A DNA stretch of 64,000 bases. Origin: Zasmidium citrigriseum. Taxonomy: Eukaryota; Ascomycota; Dothideomycetes; Mycosphaerellales; Mycosphaerellaceae. The notes beneath the pieces were generated by a model, which saw only the letters and a program-made list of their open reading frames with translations, made no database searches and was not told where the DNA came from. The stretch is from the NCBI GenBank assembly GCA_002786025.1, contig NHNW01000038.1:186001-250000 (forward strand), given 5' to 3'. Positions 42,321 to 53,000 of the stretch are shown piece by piece; position 1 is the first letter of the stretch, and every line of letters starts with the position of its first letter. The translations under genes were made by a program, and so were the position numbers.

Positions 42321-43512
42321 TACATGGGTTGGAGACGTCTCGTACTTCTCAATGATAGCACAGTCTTGTTCAGTCGCTCATCCGTGTAGTGGTTTGGGCT
42401 GATTCAGTGGCACGTCAAAATGCCCCATCCACTACAGCCTGCAGGTATGGCAAGACGTGTGCCACACCGCCAGATTTCTGAGATCAGGCGACCGAGCCTC
42501 TTCAGCGGATTTCAGGATCAGCCTTGAAGCTTAGCTCTTGTCAAAACAATTTGTCATTCTATTGCAACCGGCGGTGCCAGGCTATCGCACAGTGAATTGC
42601 TGTCATCAGAATTTCAAGTTGTGGCAGGCGTTCTTAAAGTCAGTCAATCGAATTGTGTACCGGCAGTGACATTGAGCTCATTAGTGACAACAGCATCAGC
42701 ATCTGATGACCCAACTTCAGCCAGCTGCGTTCGACAGTCGATTGCTAACGCCCAGTGACATTTGGTCCTGCATCTCAGTCCATCTTCATGGTCTGCTGGT
42801 GTATCTTAAGTGAAAATGGCAATCGTGTGAAGCCATTGGCCCGAATGAGACGATCTAGTCATGGCAACAGCTGCCTTCAGATCCAGAAGCTGCGGGGAAA
42901 TTACTCGGGACAAGGCCATTTTGTGATGTTGAGTGATTTGAGCTTTCCACACTCGAAATCGTGTGTCTAGGTCTCGGAAGTGAGTGTGTACCGCCACAGA
43001 ACCGCATTTCTTGAACTCGACTTCATTGAGCAAGCCAAGAACATGCGTGAAGGGGTTGAAGATGCTTGGGACATGACAGTATGCTGGCCAGATACATCGG
43101 AGAATTTCGCATCCAGGCCGACTGTCCCATATTCCCACGGTTTCACCGTGTGCTTAAAGCATGATGAGACGCATTGTTGATGACATGGAATTTAGTCTTC
43201 AACGAGAGGGTGAGGTCGCAGTCGGGTACCTCGGGTACCTCGGGTACTTTGCGGTAAGCGCTATTCTTCTTCGAGACCAACATAGCCGGTCCACTCTCCG
43301 AGCAATCGGCAGAGTTCTTTTCCGCCTCTTCATCAGGGAAGTCTTCATCAGCTACACAATGATCAATCACAATTGCCATCGCCGATGGTACCCCTCAGGA
43401 CGGACATATCTTTCTCCGGGCTAAGCGTAAGTGAATGAATGTGACGAAGGGTTCCACTCTCAGGAAACATACACTGCAACTACTCTTTCGGCCGGAAATC
43501 AAGCCATCAAAC
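42321..43512. other. intergenic between the two quinate-pathway genes
   Basis: 1192 bp. It contains a 9-bp tandem repeat (TCGGGTACC) at 43222-43248. Small frames on both strands have no recognisable product. It presumably includes the promoter of the dehydratase gene. Confidence 0.45.
43222..43248 (+). repeat. 9-bp tandem repeat, three copies
   Basis: TCGGGTACC is repeated three times head-to-tail (the last copy ends in T). No function claimed; it lies ~265 bp upstream of the dehydratase start. Confidence 0.8.
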
Positions 43513-44535
43513 ATGAAGAACTTCCATCCAGCGATTCTGTCCGCCTCTCTAGGCCGCGCTTCCGTCCATCAGTTCGATCAAAAGGTCCAGGAAGCGGCGC
43601 GAGCTGGCTTCGAAGGCATTGAGGTTTTCTACGAGGATCTTGAGCAACTGGCCAAAACATTGTACAGTACCGAGACCCCCGAGTCACAGCATCTTCTCTA
43701 TGCGGCGAGACGAATGCGTGTGACCTTGGACAATGTTGGTTTGACAGTGATAGGCCTGCAGCCATTCCTATTCTACGAAGGTCTAAAAGATCGACAGAAG
43801 CATCAGGAATTGATCAAGAAGCTCCATGTCTGGTTCGACTTGGCGAAGATCTTGGGAACGAATACGATCCAAATCCCTGGTAACTTTCTCCCTGCTGAAG
43901 AAATCACAGGTGATCTCGATATCATTGTTGAAGACATGCGCGAGGTGGCCGACTTGGGTCTTCAACAGGATCCGCCAGTCCGATTCGCATACGAAAGCCT
44001 TTGCTGGAGCACATATATCGACACGTGGGAGAAATCCTGGGAGATCTGTCAGAAAGTCGATCGGCCTAACTTTGGTCTGTGCCTGGATACATTCAACATC
44101 GCCGGCCGCGTGTGGGCGGATCCATCCTCACCTACCGGCAAGACTCCAAACGCAGATGTCGATTTGGCGGAATCCCTTCGTCGAATAGTGAAAGACGTAG
44201 ATCTCGACAAGGTATTCTACATACAGGTTGTGGATGCTGAGCGAATGGATCCACCGTTGGTCGCTGGCCATCCTTTTCACTCGGAAGATCGACCAGCGCG
44301 AATGAGCTGGTCTCGTAACGCAAGGACTTTTCTATACGAGGAAGACCGTGGGGCCTACCTTCCCGTTGAAGACGTCGCCAGGACGTTGATACACGAGCTT
44401 GGCTACAAAGGATATGTGTCGATGGAGCTATTCTCCAGGACTATGTCTGATCCTTCAGCCAATGTCCCGAAGACGCACGCACAAAGAGGAATTCAAGCCT
44501 GGAGAAGATTCGTTGAGCGATTGAATCTGGAATGA
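43513..44535 (+). CDS. 3-dehydroshikimate dehydratase (Qa-4/QutC type)
   Basis: A 340-residue TIM-barrel protein of the AP-endonuclease-2/xylose-isomerase-like fold. It starts MKNFHPAILSASLGRASVHQ and continues with EAARAGFEGIEVFYEDLEQL, FDLAKILGTNTIQIPGNFLP, VRFAYESLCWSTYIDTWEKS, NFGLCLDTFNIAGRVWADPS, VFYIQVVDAERMDPPL and YVSMELFSRTMSDPS. These are the blocks of fungal 3-dehydroshikimate dehydratase, with metal-ligand Glu, Asp, Gln and Glu visible. It converts 3-dehydroshikimate to protocatechuate. ATG 43513 is chosen over ATG 43435 because family members begin a few residues before SxSLGR. Confidence 0.9.
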   Translation: MKNFHPAILSASLGRASVHQFDQKVQEAARAGFEGIEVFYEDLEQLAKTLYSTETPESQHLLYAARRMRVTLDNVGLTVIGLQPFLFYEGLKDRQKHQELIKKLHVWFDLAKILGTNTIQIPGNFLPAEEITGDLDIIVEDMREVADLGLQQDPPVRFAYESLCWSTYIDTWEKSWEICQKVDRPNFGLCLDTFNIAGRVWADPSSPTGKTPNADVDLAESLRRIVKDVDLDKVFYIQVVDAERMDPPLVAGHPFHSEDRPARMSWSRNARTFLYEEDRGAYLPVEDVARTLIHELGYKGYVSMELFSRTMSDPSANVPKTHAQRGIQAWRRFVERLNLE

Positions 44536-44602
44536 AATGTACGACAGAGATGTACCTCAAACGTAGACTGCACAGCATTGTTCGCTCCGACTCAACCACC
44601 GA

Positions 44603-45520
44603 TCAGACTTCATCGACCTTCAACCAATACAGGCGTTCCTTCTCTACTCTGCCGCTCTCCACCGCCTCCAATACCTTCTCCAAATCCTGCTCAGCATCGA
44701 TATACCTCCCGTTCAGCGCCTTGCACCTCTCCTCCACACACAACGCGACCAAGGTATTCGCCGGCAGCTCCGGGCTCTGCCATTTGAACTCCATGCCACT
44801 GGAAATATCGGGCAGCTCACTAGCATACCACTTCATCGCCGCCTCAAACCCCTGCGCCACCATATCCGTCATAATCTGCCCCGGATGCACATTGAAAACC
44901 GTGATCCCGGAGCCGCCAACCTCAAGAGAAAGGTTCTGATACATCTTCATCAGAGCAATCTTCGAAGCAGCATATCCCGTGCTCCAGGGTGTCTCATGCG
45001 CCCCGGACGCGCTACCGATGTTGATCAGGATGCCTGTCTTCCTGGAAAGCATAGATGGCAGGACGGCATGGGTGAGTGCCGCTGGAGCCTGGAGATTGAT
45101 TCGCATGAGTTTCCACCACTCCTCTTCGAAGTTTTGGATGTCCTGGAATTTGCGGATTATTTGCAAACCGGCGTTGTTAATTAAGATGTCGACGGGTCCA
45201 AGGGCTGACTCCGTCGCCTTGATGACTGTCGTTGCTGCACTTGGGTCGGAGAGATCAGCCGGGATCGCCATGGCCTCCACGCCGTATTTCTGTTTGATTT
45301 CATCGACCAGGGTATCGAGCAGGTCTTTGCGGCGGGCTACACAAGCGACACTGGCGCCAGCTGAGGCAAAGGCGAGAGCAGTGGTTCGACCGACTCCAGC
45401 GCTGGCTCCTGTGAGACAGACGACTTTGCCCTTGAGCTTGCCGGTGAACTTGGCAGGCTCGATGAATGGGTAGACGTCATATTGCTTGGGCAGATCTGTA
45501 TGGAGAGGAATATTGTCCAT
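44603..45520 (-). CDS. short-chain dehydrogenase/reductase
   Basis: A 305-residue classical SDR. The cofactor motif is TGASAGVG with VCLTGASAGVGRTTALAFA. Asp of DLSD and NNAG follow. The catalytic Ser is in INIGSASGAHETPW, and Tyr/Lys are in GYAASK. After the active site, FNVHPGQIMTDM is the PG motif. Residues GASVACVARRKD suggest NADP(H) preference (Arg after the second strand), as inference. It faces the dehydratase gene (convergent, 67 bp). A role in the same aromatic catabolic pathway is only suggested by position. Confidence 0.85.
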   Translation of the reverse strand: MDNIPLHTDLPKQYDVYPFIEPAKFTGKLKGKVVCLTGASAGVGRTTALAFASAGASVACVARRKDLLDTLVDEIKQKYGVEAMAIPADLSDPSAATTVIKATESALGPVDILINNAGLQIIRKFQDIQNFEEEWWKLMRINLQAPAALTHAVLPSMLSRKTGILINIGSASGAHETPWSTGYAASKIALMKMYQNLSLEVGGSGITVFNVHPGQIMTDMVAQGFEAAMKWYASELPDISSGMEFKWQSPELPANTLVALCVEERCKALNGRYIDAEQDLEKVLEAVESGRVEKERLYWLKVDEV

Positions 45521-46163
45521 TGCTGATGAACAGAACGAGGTCCCAGAGTCGAGTTGGAAGCGGTTGCTTTATGGAGAGATGGTCTGAGTGGCGAGCTTGG
45601 GGGTACTCGGAAGAGGTCACCGCAAACGTCAAGCGTTCCATGGCGGTCCCTCTTATAGGCATGACTACCAAGCACCTAGCATCGTTCTGCGAGATATCAG
45701 AGTGCTGACCTTGGCGCGAGAGTACGCGAAGCTCAGCGGACTGACAAGGCCCACCTGCTAATGCGTCTTCTCCTCTGTAAAGGATCACAAAGACAACAGA
45801 GGGCATCGTGCCACTCCAGAACACTTCGGCGATGGTACCATCTCAATTATTGAGTCATGTGGGCCAAGAAGGGAATTGTCCCTCATCTGGAACAAATGTA
45901 CTAGGGCTATACCTCCGTCTTCCAAGCTAGGAAGCTAGGAGTGCAGGGCTGGACTAGGGCTATTACAGCATACGACCGACGACCGACGACAGTACGACCG
46001 CACAACCGACTAGAATGCGACCGATTACGAGAACAAGAAGGTGAGACTGGAGGGCTACAGGCAACGGCGGAAGATGATCCTTTTGTGAATTTTGTGAATT
46101 GTGGCCTCCAGGTCCTTATCAGATCGCAACGGTTATTTGCATGCATGTGAATGGTCCTCCCGC
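45521..46163. other. intergenic
   Basis: 643 bp upstream of the SDR and downstream of the Sac gene. It includes a CGACCG-rich degenerate repeat (45971-46024) and a doubled AGCTAGGA at about 45926-45941. No gene seen. Confidence 0.45.
45971..46024 (+). repeat. degenerate ACGACCG microsatellite-like repeat
   Basis: Repeated ACGACCG units with decayed copies (ACGACAGT, CACAACCG, GCGACCG). Likely slippage-derived. Confidence 0.6.
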
Positions 46164-49082
46164 TCACGACCACACCAGACGCTTGAAGCTGTAGCCTATA
46201 CTCTCCAGGTATCCCGTCGCCTTCTTCGCCTCTGCAACGCTAATAACGTCGTGTTCCTGTATAGCTGGTGGCTTGTCCACTTCGATATGCTGGAAACCGC
46301 GATCCTTGGCGAATGCATCACCCATAGCCTTATGAATCGTATCCGTGATCCGTTCTATCGTCTTATGCTCGTCGATGCTCGACGTGTCTTGATAATCATG
46401 TTTCGAGGCGGCAGCTTTCGGCGGCAGAGCCTTGAAGGCCAAGATCCTCGTTTCGGTAGCCTCGTCATCCTTATCCTGTTGGTTCTCTTTGTGGTCGTTG
46501 CCTTCCACTTCAGGTTCCTCGCCCTCTTCTGTCGCGCCCTCATCAACAACGCTCAGACTTCTCGTATTCCTTCGTACCATGCCCTCTCCTTCAGCCTTGA
46601 ATCGAACAACAAACCCCACATTCTTCTTCTCGTCCAAGTGTGTCTGTCCAAGGGCACTCGTGATATATGCACCTCGCCACATCTCTTTAATGTCAAGCAG
46701 ATCAACCTTCTCAAAGCTGCCCACCTTCTCGGTATCCCAGTCAAACCGGCAAAAGTACAAAGCCTTTCCAGTCAGCAGCAGAACACATTCCTCGAACGGC
46801 AGAGTGCGAAGCGTATTGCTCTGACTCGGGCAACTCAACGTCCAGCCCGCAAGAAGCTCCTCTGCATCGTCCTCAAGCACGATCTTGACACAGGTATCGA
46901 TGGCGTTCTGTCGAATCTGTCGCATATCTAGAGCGTAGTCTTGGGACATCATGTCCGTTTCGAAGTCCTCGAAGACGTTTGGATCAGCGTTGCCGAGCCA
47001 GTAGTCGATGTTCGTCTGTAGGAAATAGTCGCCGAAGATGTTGTTGTAGTAACGAGTGAGAGTCAGGCTGAAGTCAGATAGAGCGCCAGTCCAGTTGCGT
47101 TTCCGGGTGCGGGTGAAGTCACCCTTCAGGGCAGACGTGCCAGCGTACTGTCTGCTGATGGCATCGCCATTGTCCGCCCACAAGGTATTGAACCATTGAG
47201 TCTTTGGATCTGCCTTCAGGTCTATCTTCAGTCCCAGCTCCTCCAGTTGTTTCTGCAAGGCCCAGCCGGCCACAGCTGACTGCACCACGTTGGTTCGATC
47301 CAAGCAATCCATGCAGTTGGTCCTGAGTACACCCGTCTGCTGTCGAATGATTCTGTCGTTCTGCTTCACGAGCCAGCCAAAGCTGTTCAGCTGTCCCTGC
47401 AAGGTGTCCATTAAGATTTGTACGTTTTCGAACTTCATTCCTTTGCATTGAGCGTGGAAATCGAACCACTCCCAGCCAACTTGTTTCCCATCTATGCCGC
47501 CACCTTCGTTGAGGATCTGCGTGTGCTTTTCGAAAGCTTGTCCGATTGCTACTTCTGTAGCGTGCTTGTCCACAAGACATGCGACTTGTACGTCGCCGTA
47601 CCGATTGATTACGGAGGTGAAATGTTTCTTGAACGCGGCTTGGTTCGTTGATTCGGATCCAAACATGACTGGCAGAGGTTTGAAGCTGTAAGGGCTTTGA
47701 GAGAAGAAGACGGGTATTGATCCTCTAACTTGCAAAAGCGAAAAAGCCTTGTCGGAGTCGTCCCATGATTGCGACGAGAGGATCTGTTCGGTCTCTACAT
47801 TGTTTGCAACCGAGCCCTCATCATCTATGCCCCGGCGTAGATATCGAAGACCAGCTCGTTTGATCGATCGCCGCGAGATCAGGGTGAGAAGGAAGTCATT
47901 GGTGACAGCCCCTTTCTCAGCCTCTTCTGACTTGGGCTCTTCTTGAGCCTTGATAACTTCCTCTGGATCTTGGGCTGCGCTCGTAACAACATCGCTCTCA
48001 GTGCCTTTAGTCCTTTCGATTGAGAAAGCTCGTTGTCCGACAAATCCTTGCATGAGCGGTAGTATCAGGCTATCCTGTCCAGCATCGATGAAGGGCTTCA
48101 GTAAGTGGTGATTCCAGAAGAATAGTGGATCGAATCGTTTCCACAGCGGCAGCGAAGATGTGATATGGCTCTTTTGTGCCAGCGTCCCTGAAATGTCGTG
48201 GTCGTATGAGAAGTAGAAGCCACTACTCGAGAAGTACAGCCTCGCACTTCTCAAGATCCTTGGTGTTAGATACTCAATGGCACTTTGTTGCTTCTTCGTC
48301 TTGGAATCCGCCTTCTCCTCGACATCTTCCTCGTTCCTCGCCTCGCCTTGGCTCCCCTGCGCCTCTGCGTTGATATCTTCGCCCTCAGGCAAAGCCTCCT
48401 GCACCTGCTTCTCTTGCTCCTTCGTGAGTTCTTGCCCAGCATCTCCGGCAGTATCCCCTCCCTCCTGCCTCTTGACCGCATCCTTACTTCCATTCCGACT
48501 GAGCCACCTGCCTGCCATACGTCCAAACACTCCTTTCTCCTGCACAACATTTCTCACAAACGTCGTACTCTTCTTCAAAACCCCATCTTTCGGTGGCTCC
48601 AACGCAGCAGCCTCATCTTCAGGCTCCTGTTTATGATCCGGCCCTTGCTCATCCGCGTCTATGTCCACGCTCGAAGTGTCGTTTCCTACATCCTCCTCCT
48701 CTTCAACTTTCACAGCATTCTGCTTCCCCACCTTCCTCGCCGCAGCAATAGCCCTCTCAGCCTCCTCCCTGCTCTTCAACGGAATCAAATAAACATCCGT
48801 AACTCGATAAACAGGCTTCTCCCGTATCCTCGCGACTTCCTCGCGGCGTGTAATCGAGATCAGGTAACTCGACGTAACGAGGTTCAACAACCCGACAATC
48901 CCATGCGTTTCGAGGCCATTCTCTGCACCTTCGTCTTTCTTGCTTACGGTCGTGATCTCATTCGTGCCATACTCGATGCGAATGCCTCCACTGTCGAGAG
49001 AAGAACCTCGCAAGCCTGTGGGTTGGAGGAAGAGACCGTCGACCGATGCGAAGATCATTAGTTTCTTGGTGAGGCCTGGCAT
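46164..49082 (-). CDS. Sac-domain phosphoinositide phosphatase, Sac2/INPP5F-like
   Basis: A 972-residue protein. The N-terminal Sac domain (GIVGLLNLVTSSYLISITRR, KPVYRVTDVYLIPL) is split by a ~150-residue acidic, low-complexity insert. It resumes with YFSSSGFYFSYDHDISGTLA, DPLFFWNHHLLKPFIDAG and LMQGFVGQRAFSI. The catalytic P-loop NCMDCLDRTNVVQSA has CX5R with nucleophile Cys590. Beyond it lies an hSac2-like region (EELLAGWTLSCPSQSN, LTGKALYFCRFDWDTEKVGS). There are no transmembrane helices, unlike yeast Sac1, and no 5-phosphatase domain, unlike synaptojanins, so Sac2/INPP5F is the closest plan. Likely PI4P is hydrolysed on Golgi/endosomal membranes. The Osh1-type gene is immediately upstream. 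Confidence 0.85.
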   Translation of the reverse strand: MPGLTKKLMIFASVDGLFLQPTGLRGSSLDSGGIRIEYGTNEITTVSKKDEGAENGLETHGIVGLLNLVTSSYLISITRREEVARIREKPVYRVTDVYLIPLKSREEAERAIAAARKVGKQNAVKVEEEEDVGNDTSSVDIDADEQGPDHKQEPEDEAAALEPPKDGVLKKSTTFVRNVVQEKGVFGRMAGRWLSRNGSKDAVKRQEGGDTAGDAGQELTKEQEKQVQEALPEGEDINAEAQGSQGEARNEEDVEEKADSKTKKQQSAIEYLTPRILRSARLYFSSSGFYFSYDHDISGTLAQKSHITSSLPLWKRFDPLFFWNHHLLKPFIDAGQDSLILPLMQGFVGQRAFSIERTKGTESDVVTSAAQDPEEVIKAQEEPKSEEAEKGAVTNDFLLTLISRRSIKRAGLRYLRRGIDDEGSVANNVETEQILSSQSWDDSDKAFSLLQVRGSIPVFFSQSPYSFKPLPVMFGSESTNQAAFKKHFTSVINRYGDVQVACLVDKHATEVAIGQAFEKHTQILNEGGGIDGKQVGWEWFDFHAQCKGMKFENVQILMDTLQGQLNSFGWLVKQNDRIIRQQTGVLRTNCMDCLDRTNVVQSAVAGWALQKQLEELGLKIDLKADPKTQWFNTLWADNGDAISRQYAGTSALKGDFTRTRKRNWTGALSDFSLTLTRYYNNIFGDYFLQTNIDYWLGNADPNVFEDFETDMMSQDYALDMRQIRQNAIDTCVKIVLEDDAEELLAGWTLSCPSQSNTLRTLPFEECVLLLTGKALYFCRFDWDTEKVGSFEKVDLLDIKEMWRGAYITSALGQTHLDEKKNVGFVVRFKAEGEGMVRRNTRSLSVVDEGATEEGEEPEVEGNDHKENQQDKDDEATETRILAFKALPPKAAASKHDYQDTSSIDEHKTIERITDTIHKAMGDAFAKDRGFQHIEVDKPPAIQEHDVISVAEAKKATGYLESIGYSFKRLVWS

Positions 49083-49371
49083 TGTGGGCCTTCACAGCTC
49101 TTTCCTCACTACTGGAGTGCCATGTCTGTTGTCAACAAAATTGGATGTCGTGACCAGGTTCTTGGAGCTTCGAGATCGTTTGATCATGCATGACGTAGAG
49201 CTGCATGTGACAACCCGCCAAGCTGGTCATTCTTCTCAACCTTGAGACATCTATGAACCTGGTCAAATCAATCGTGTACACTTATTATCTCATACTATTC
49301 AAGATTCCAATCCATCATCGTACAGTCTGTGCCTGGATCACTGCTGAAGCTCAAAAATCGCTAGAACGCAT

Positions 49372-52300
49372 CTAGAAGATCTCCTCCAATCTCTCGTCCT
49401 GCCATGATCTTTCACCATTCGCAACTTGCTCACGAATCTTCCAGTACTCATGGTTGAACTTCCAATAATCCTCGCCTGTGATCGGATGCTTGTCTTTCGT
49501 GAACCATCGAGGCGTGAAGTCCTCTCCCTTGGCCTCACGGATACGACGGCGAGCTCGTTGCCCTTCCTCGACCCTGTTCTTCTCGGTGGCAGCAAAGTCG
49601 TACTCGCCCTCTTCCATTGCCCTCTGATCAGGCCGAAGACGAGAGTCGGTGGGAGCGACGATAGGCTTGAGGCGGTCGGGCAAGTCATTCAATGTCACAA
49701 CGAACGGTGTAATATTGAATGGAATCTCGCCGGGTGGTGGGCGGTAGTGTGCTTCCCACACAAGGAACGCTTGGTTGGACTTGTCCTTGCCGTCTTCTGG
49801 TGGTCCGACAGCTGCTTCATAACCAGGTGTCAGCCGAGCGTAAATTTTGTCGTTCCAGCGTCCGCCCATGCTCCACCGTGTCCTTCCATTCGCGTCGACA
49901 ACCTTGCCGGTGACTTGGAAGGCGGACGAAGCTTTCCAACCCTTGGCCTTGAAATCAAGGTAACAGACCTCTCCTGTTGTCCAGTTCTTGACTTCCATTG
50001 GTCCATAGTTGTCGACCGTTGGGTTACCGGTGATGATGCCGACGACACTGGATGTCACCTTCTTCCAGGTGTACAGCTCTTCAGGCGCACCATTGGCAGG
50101 GCGAATATGCAAGAACCATGTGCCCAGTGGGTTGAACTCAAACGACTTGCCATAGAACTTCGACTTGACAGCACTTTCTCCGTAGTATGTCCACTTTGGA
50201 GACTCTGCGTACGCAGCACCAACAGGTGGATGATGCGTGACTTGCTCGATGAAGAAGCGGTAGCCAAGATCCGGGCGTACGTATTCGTACGTCTCTCCCA
50301 GGAGAGGATTGAAAGGCTTGGCGACACGTCCAATGGTACTAGCGTATTCGGATGCCGCGAAACCTGCGACGTACACCAGACGTTCGGTAGAGTCGTGACG
50401 GTCGGCAGCGATGTCGAGAAGGTCGGTGTATTCCATGTCTTCGACGACACGGTACAGCAGAGAAGTAGGCTCATTGAAGGAGACTGGCAGCGTCATCTTG
50501 GTCATGTCTTTGCCAATCATGGACTTCAGAATGCCCTGAAACAACGTCAGCTTTTGCAAACCCCTGCGTTGCAACGAGTACTTACCCATAGTGACACCTT
50601 CGGACGGTTGTCGGCATCGAGCTTCAACTTCTTTCGAAGCCCGTCTTCGTAGCCCTTGTAACTCTTGGAGATCTCCATTTCCTTCTGCTTTCTCTCCGAC
50701 TCGACTGTCTCGTTGACACCATCTAGGTCAGCTTCCATGACAGGTTGAGCTTCAACTTCTGGTGACTTGACAGGCGGGCTGGGCATTTCTTCCAATACCT
50801 CAACCTCGCCGGCATCCACGGCATCGAAGAACTCCTCTTCTTCCTCACTCTCATCGTCCGACACTTCATTGTTCGTCAGCTCGGCGATCGTGGCACGTCT
50901 CTTGACCTTGGTAGTCTCGGGCGGAACCTCGAGCAATGGCTTCGAGACACTTTCTTCGCCATTGGGTTGCGGTGTCGATGCCTGAGCAGAAGCGGTGTAC
51001 TGGCCGTCGAGAGCCTCCTTAAGCGCCCTCTTGGTGCGTTTCCGCTTGTCCTCAGACTCGCCAATGCGGGTCTCAAGTTCTTCCTGTTCTCGCGCGACCT
51101 TGGCCATGCTGTCCTCCCACAATCGTCGAATGTTCTGCTCCCGCTCCACCCGGTACTGCCAGTAAGCTTCGTGATCGCGAGAAATCCTTAGGAGGTCCAT
51201 GAGAAGACCTTTCAGGTTACCAACTGCTGTTTCGTAGGAAGCAAGAGCCTTGTCGACCGTCGCATGTCCGAGCGGCATTTGCGGGTTCTTCTCCCTCTCA
51301 GCTTGCAAGGCTGCAGAAACCTGCTCCAGAAGGTCGAGCTGCAGCTTGGCGGATTGTGCGGTGATACTGAAAGCATCTTTGTTTGCTGGTCGAACTTCAT
51401 GGCTGCTAGCGTCATCGCCGTATTCCTCATCGTCGTCCAGATCGCCGTCGATATTGGTAGCTGTGTTAGTACGACTGATCATTCTCAGGTTACCAGACGC
51501 TGCGTCTGCTTCGCTGTGAGCGTAGCCGCTAACATGATCGCCACCAATAGACGTGCCGGCAGGTGTCGATGCTCCGGGAGTGCTCAGTGCGACCGTTGTG
51601 GCAGGCTTCAGAGATTCCCCACTCGATGCAATGTCTGCCTCCCTGGTCCTCAGCCTCTCGAGCTGGTTGTGTCGAACATGCTGTTCTTCCTGCTCCCTCT
51701 TCTGCTCCTCCTTGGCCTCGTCCTTCGCCCATTGAATCGCGTTGTTCAATGCCCAATACCATCGTTTGGCCTCGACCTGATGATTGGCCTTCAAGTCATA
51801 CTTGACAGAACTTTTACCGTGGATCTCGAAGTGCAGTTTATCCTTTGGATCCATGTGAAGTTTCGCAATGCGCATGTTGATAGCACCTCTGCAAGCGCTT
51901 CCGGCATCATCCTGATGCTTGTAGTATGACAGCACGCCATCTTCCAGAACGAACCATCTCAACTTGTATCCGGATGTGTAGTTCGTCCATTTCTTAAGGT
52001 ATCCCTTGATCTCTCGGCTTTCTTTGCTTCCTGGCCCTCCATCTGCGGTTGGTATCCCTCCAGTCTGAGCGCCTTCGCCGAGTATTGTCTTCTCTTGGAT
52101 CTGCCTTTGCGCCGCAGCCGCCGCAGGAGACTTCTTGAGGATCGCTCGCGTACGCTCGTCCTTGGTGTATTCTTGTGGCAGCTTCCCTTTCCGGTCACGG
52201 CGAAATGGGTCGGCCCCGCTGAGGAGCAGCAGTTGGGCGAGCTTGAGATCCTTCTTGCGAGCGGCTTCATGCAGCAAGCTGCCGCCATCTGCCGACGTTG

Positions 52301-53000
52301 CCGGTTCTGTGGCGAGCTCGGGTCCGTTGATGTCAAGGGTAGACTTGACACGAGTATCGTTCAGCAATTGCTCCAGAGTCTCGTAGTCCCCATTTGAGAC
52401 CAGTTGATGGATCTGGCGCACGGTGCCATCGATGAAAACAGATCTGGCGAGCTGCAACAGCTGGAAGATTTCCGGGTTCCTAGCCACGTCCAGTGCAGTC
52501 TTGCCTTGATAGTTTGCGATGGAGTCATTGATGCCCTTTTGCTCGAGTAGCAGCTTGACCACTGGTGCGCGCCCCAGAGATGCAGCCACAATGAGAGGCG
52601 TATTGCCCTCCTTGTCTTTCGCATTGACGTCTGCGTCGCTCTGCGATAGGACGTACTCGATGACGGGTATCTCTGCGCATTGGATCGCCAAGTGTAAGAT
52701 TGTTGTACCCTCCAGCTGACCATCAGCCTTGCTCGCCCTGGCTATTGCCGCCGTATCTCCATTCCGCAAGGCTTCAAAGACCTTGAACAATCGCACGCTC
52801 TGCTCGATCGAGGCTCCCTGAGTCGCACTGCTGGGTGTAATCGGCGTTGTTGTGTCTTTGGTCGGCGAGTTCGGGACTTGGGTGTTGGACATTGTCGTCG
52901 ATAGATGCGGCCGATGGCTTGACTGAACGGAGGTCCTGGTCGGCGACAGGTAGGCACTGCTGCCGTTGCCATTGGCGCCGCCATCGGATGGGCTCGACAT
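49372..53000 (-). CDS. oxysterol-binding protein, Osh1/Swh1 type (ankyrin-PH-FFAT-ORD)
   Basis: Exons 50586-53000 and 49372-50535 (50-nt intron GTAAGT..CAG, joining VSLW to [10 protein letters not shown]) encode 1192 residues. Ankyrin repeats at ~95-250 ([40 protein letters not shown]). PH domain at ~300-390 ([20 protein letters not shown]). A FFAT-like motif [12 protein letters not shown] would bind VAP/Scs2. The C-terminal sterol/PI4P-binding domain has the signature [13 protein letters not shown]. It exchanges sterol for PI4P at ER-Golgi or nucleus-vacuole contacts. The start is the first in-frame ATG (53000); the frame stays open to ~53145, and a candidate 5' intron (GTAACA..CTAAC..CAG) ends at about 53125. 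Confidence 0.9.

Noticed and set aside
43161..43424. Small + ORF covering the GGGTACC repeat as a membrane peptide
   Set aside because: No family resemblance; the GYLGYLGY run is just the 9-bp repeat translated.
48285..49061. 258-codon + frame
   Set aside because: Antisense shadow of the Sac phosphatase; leucine/serine-rich reverse reading of an acidic low-complexity insert.
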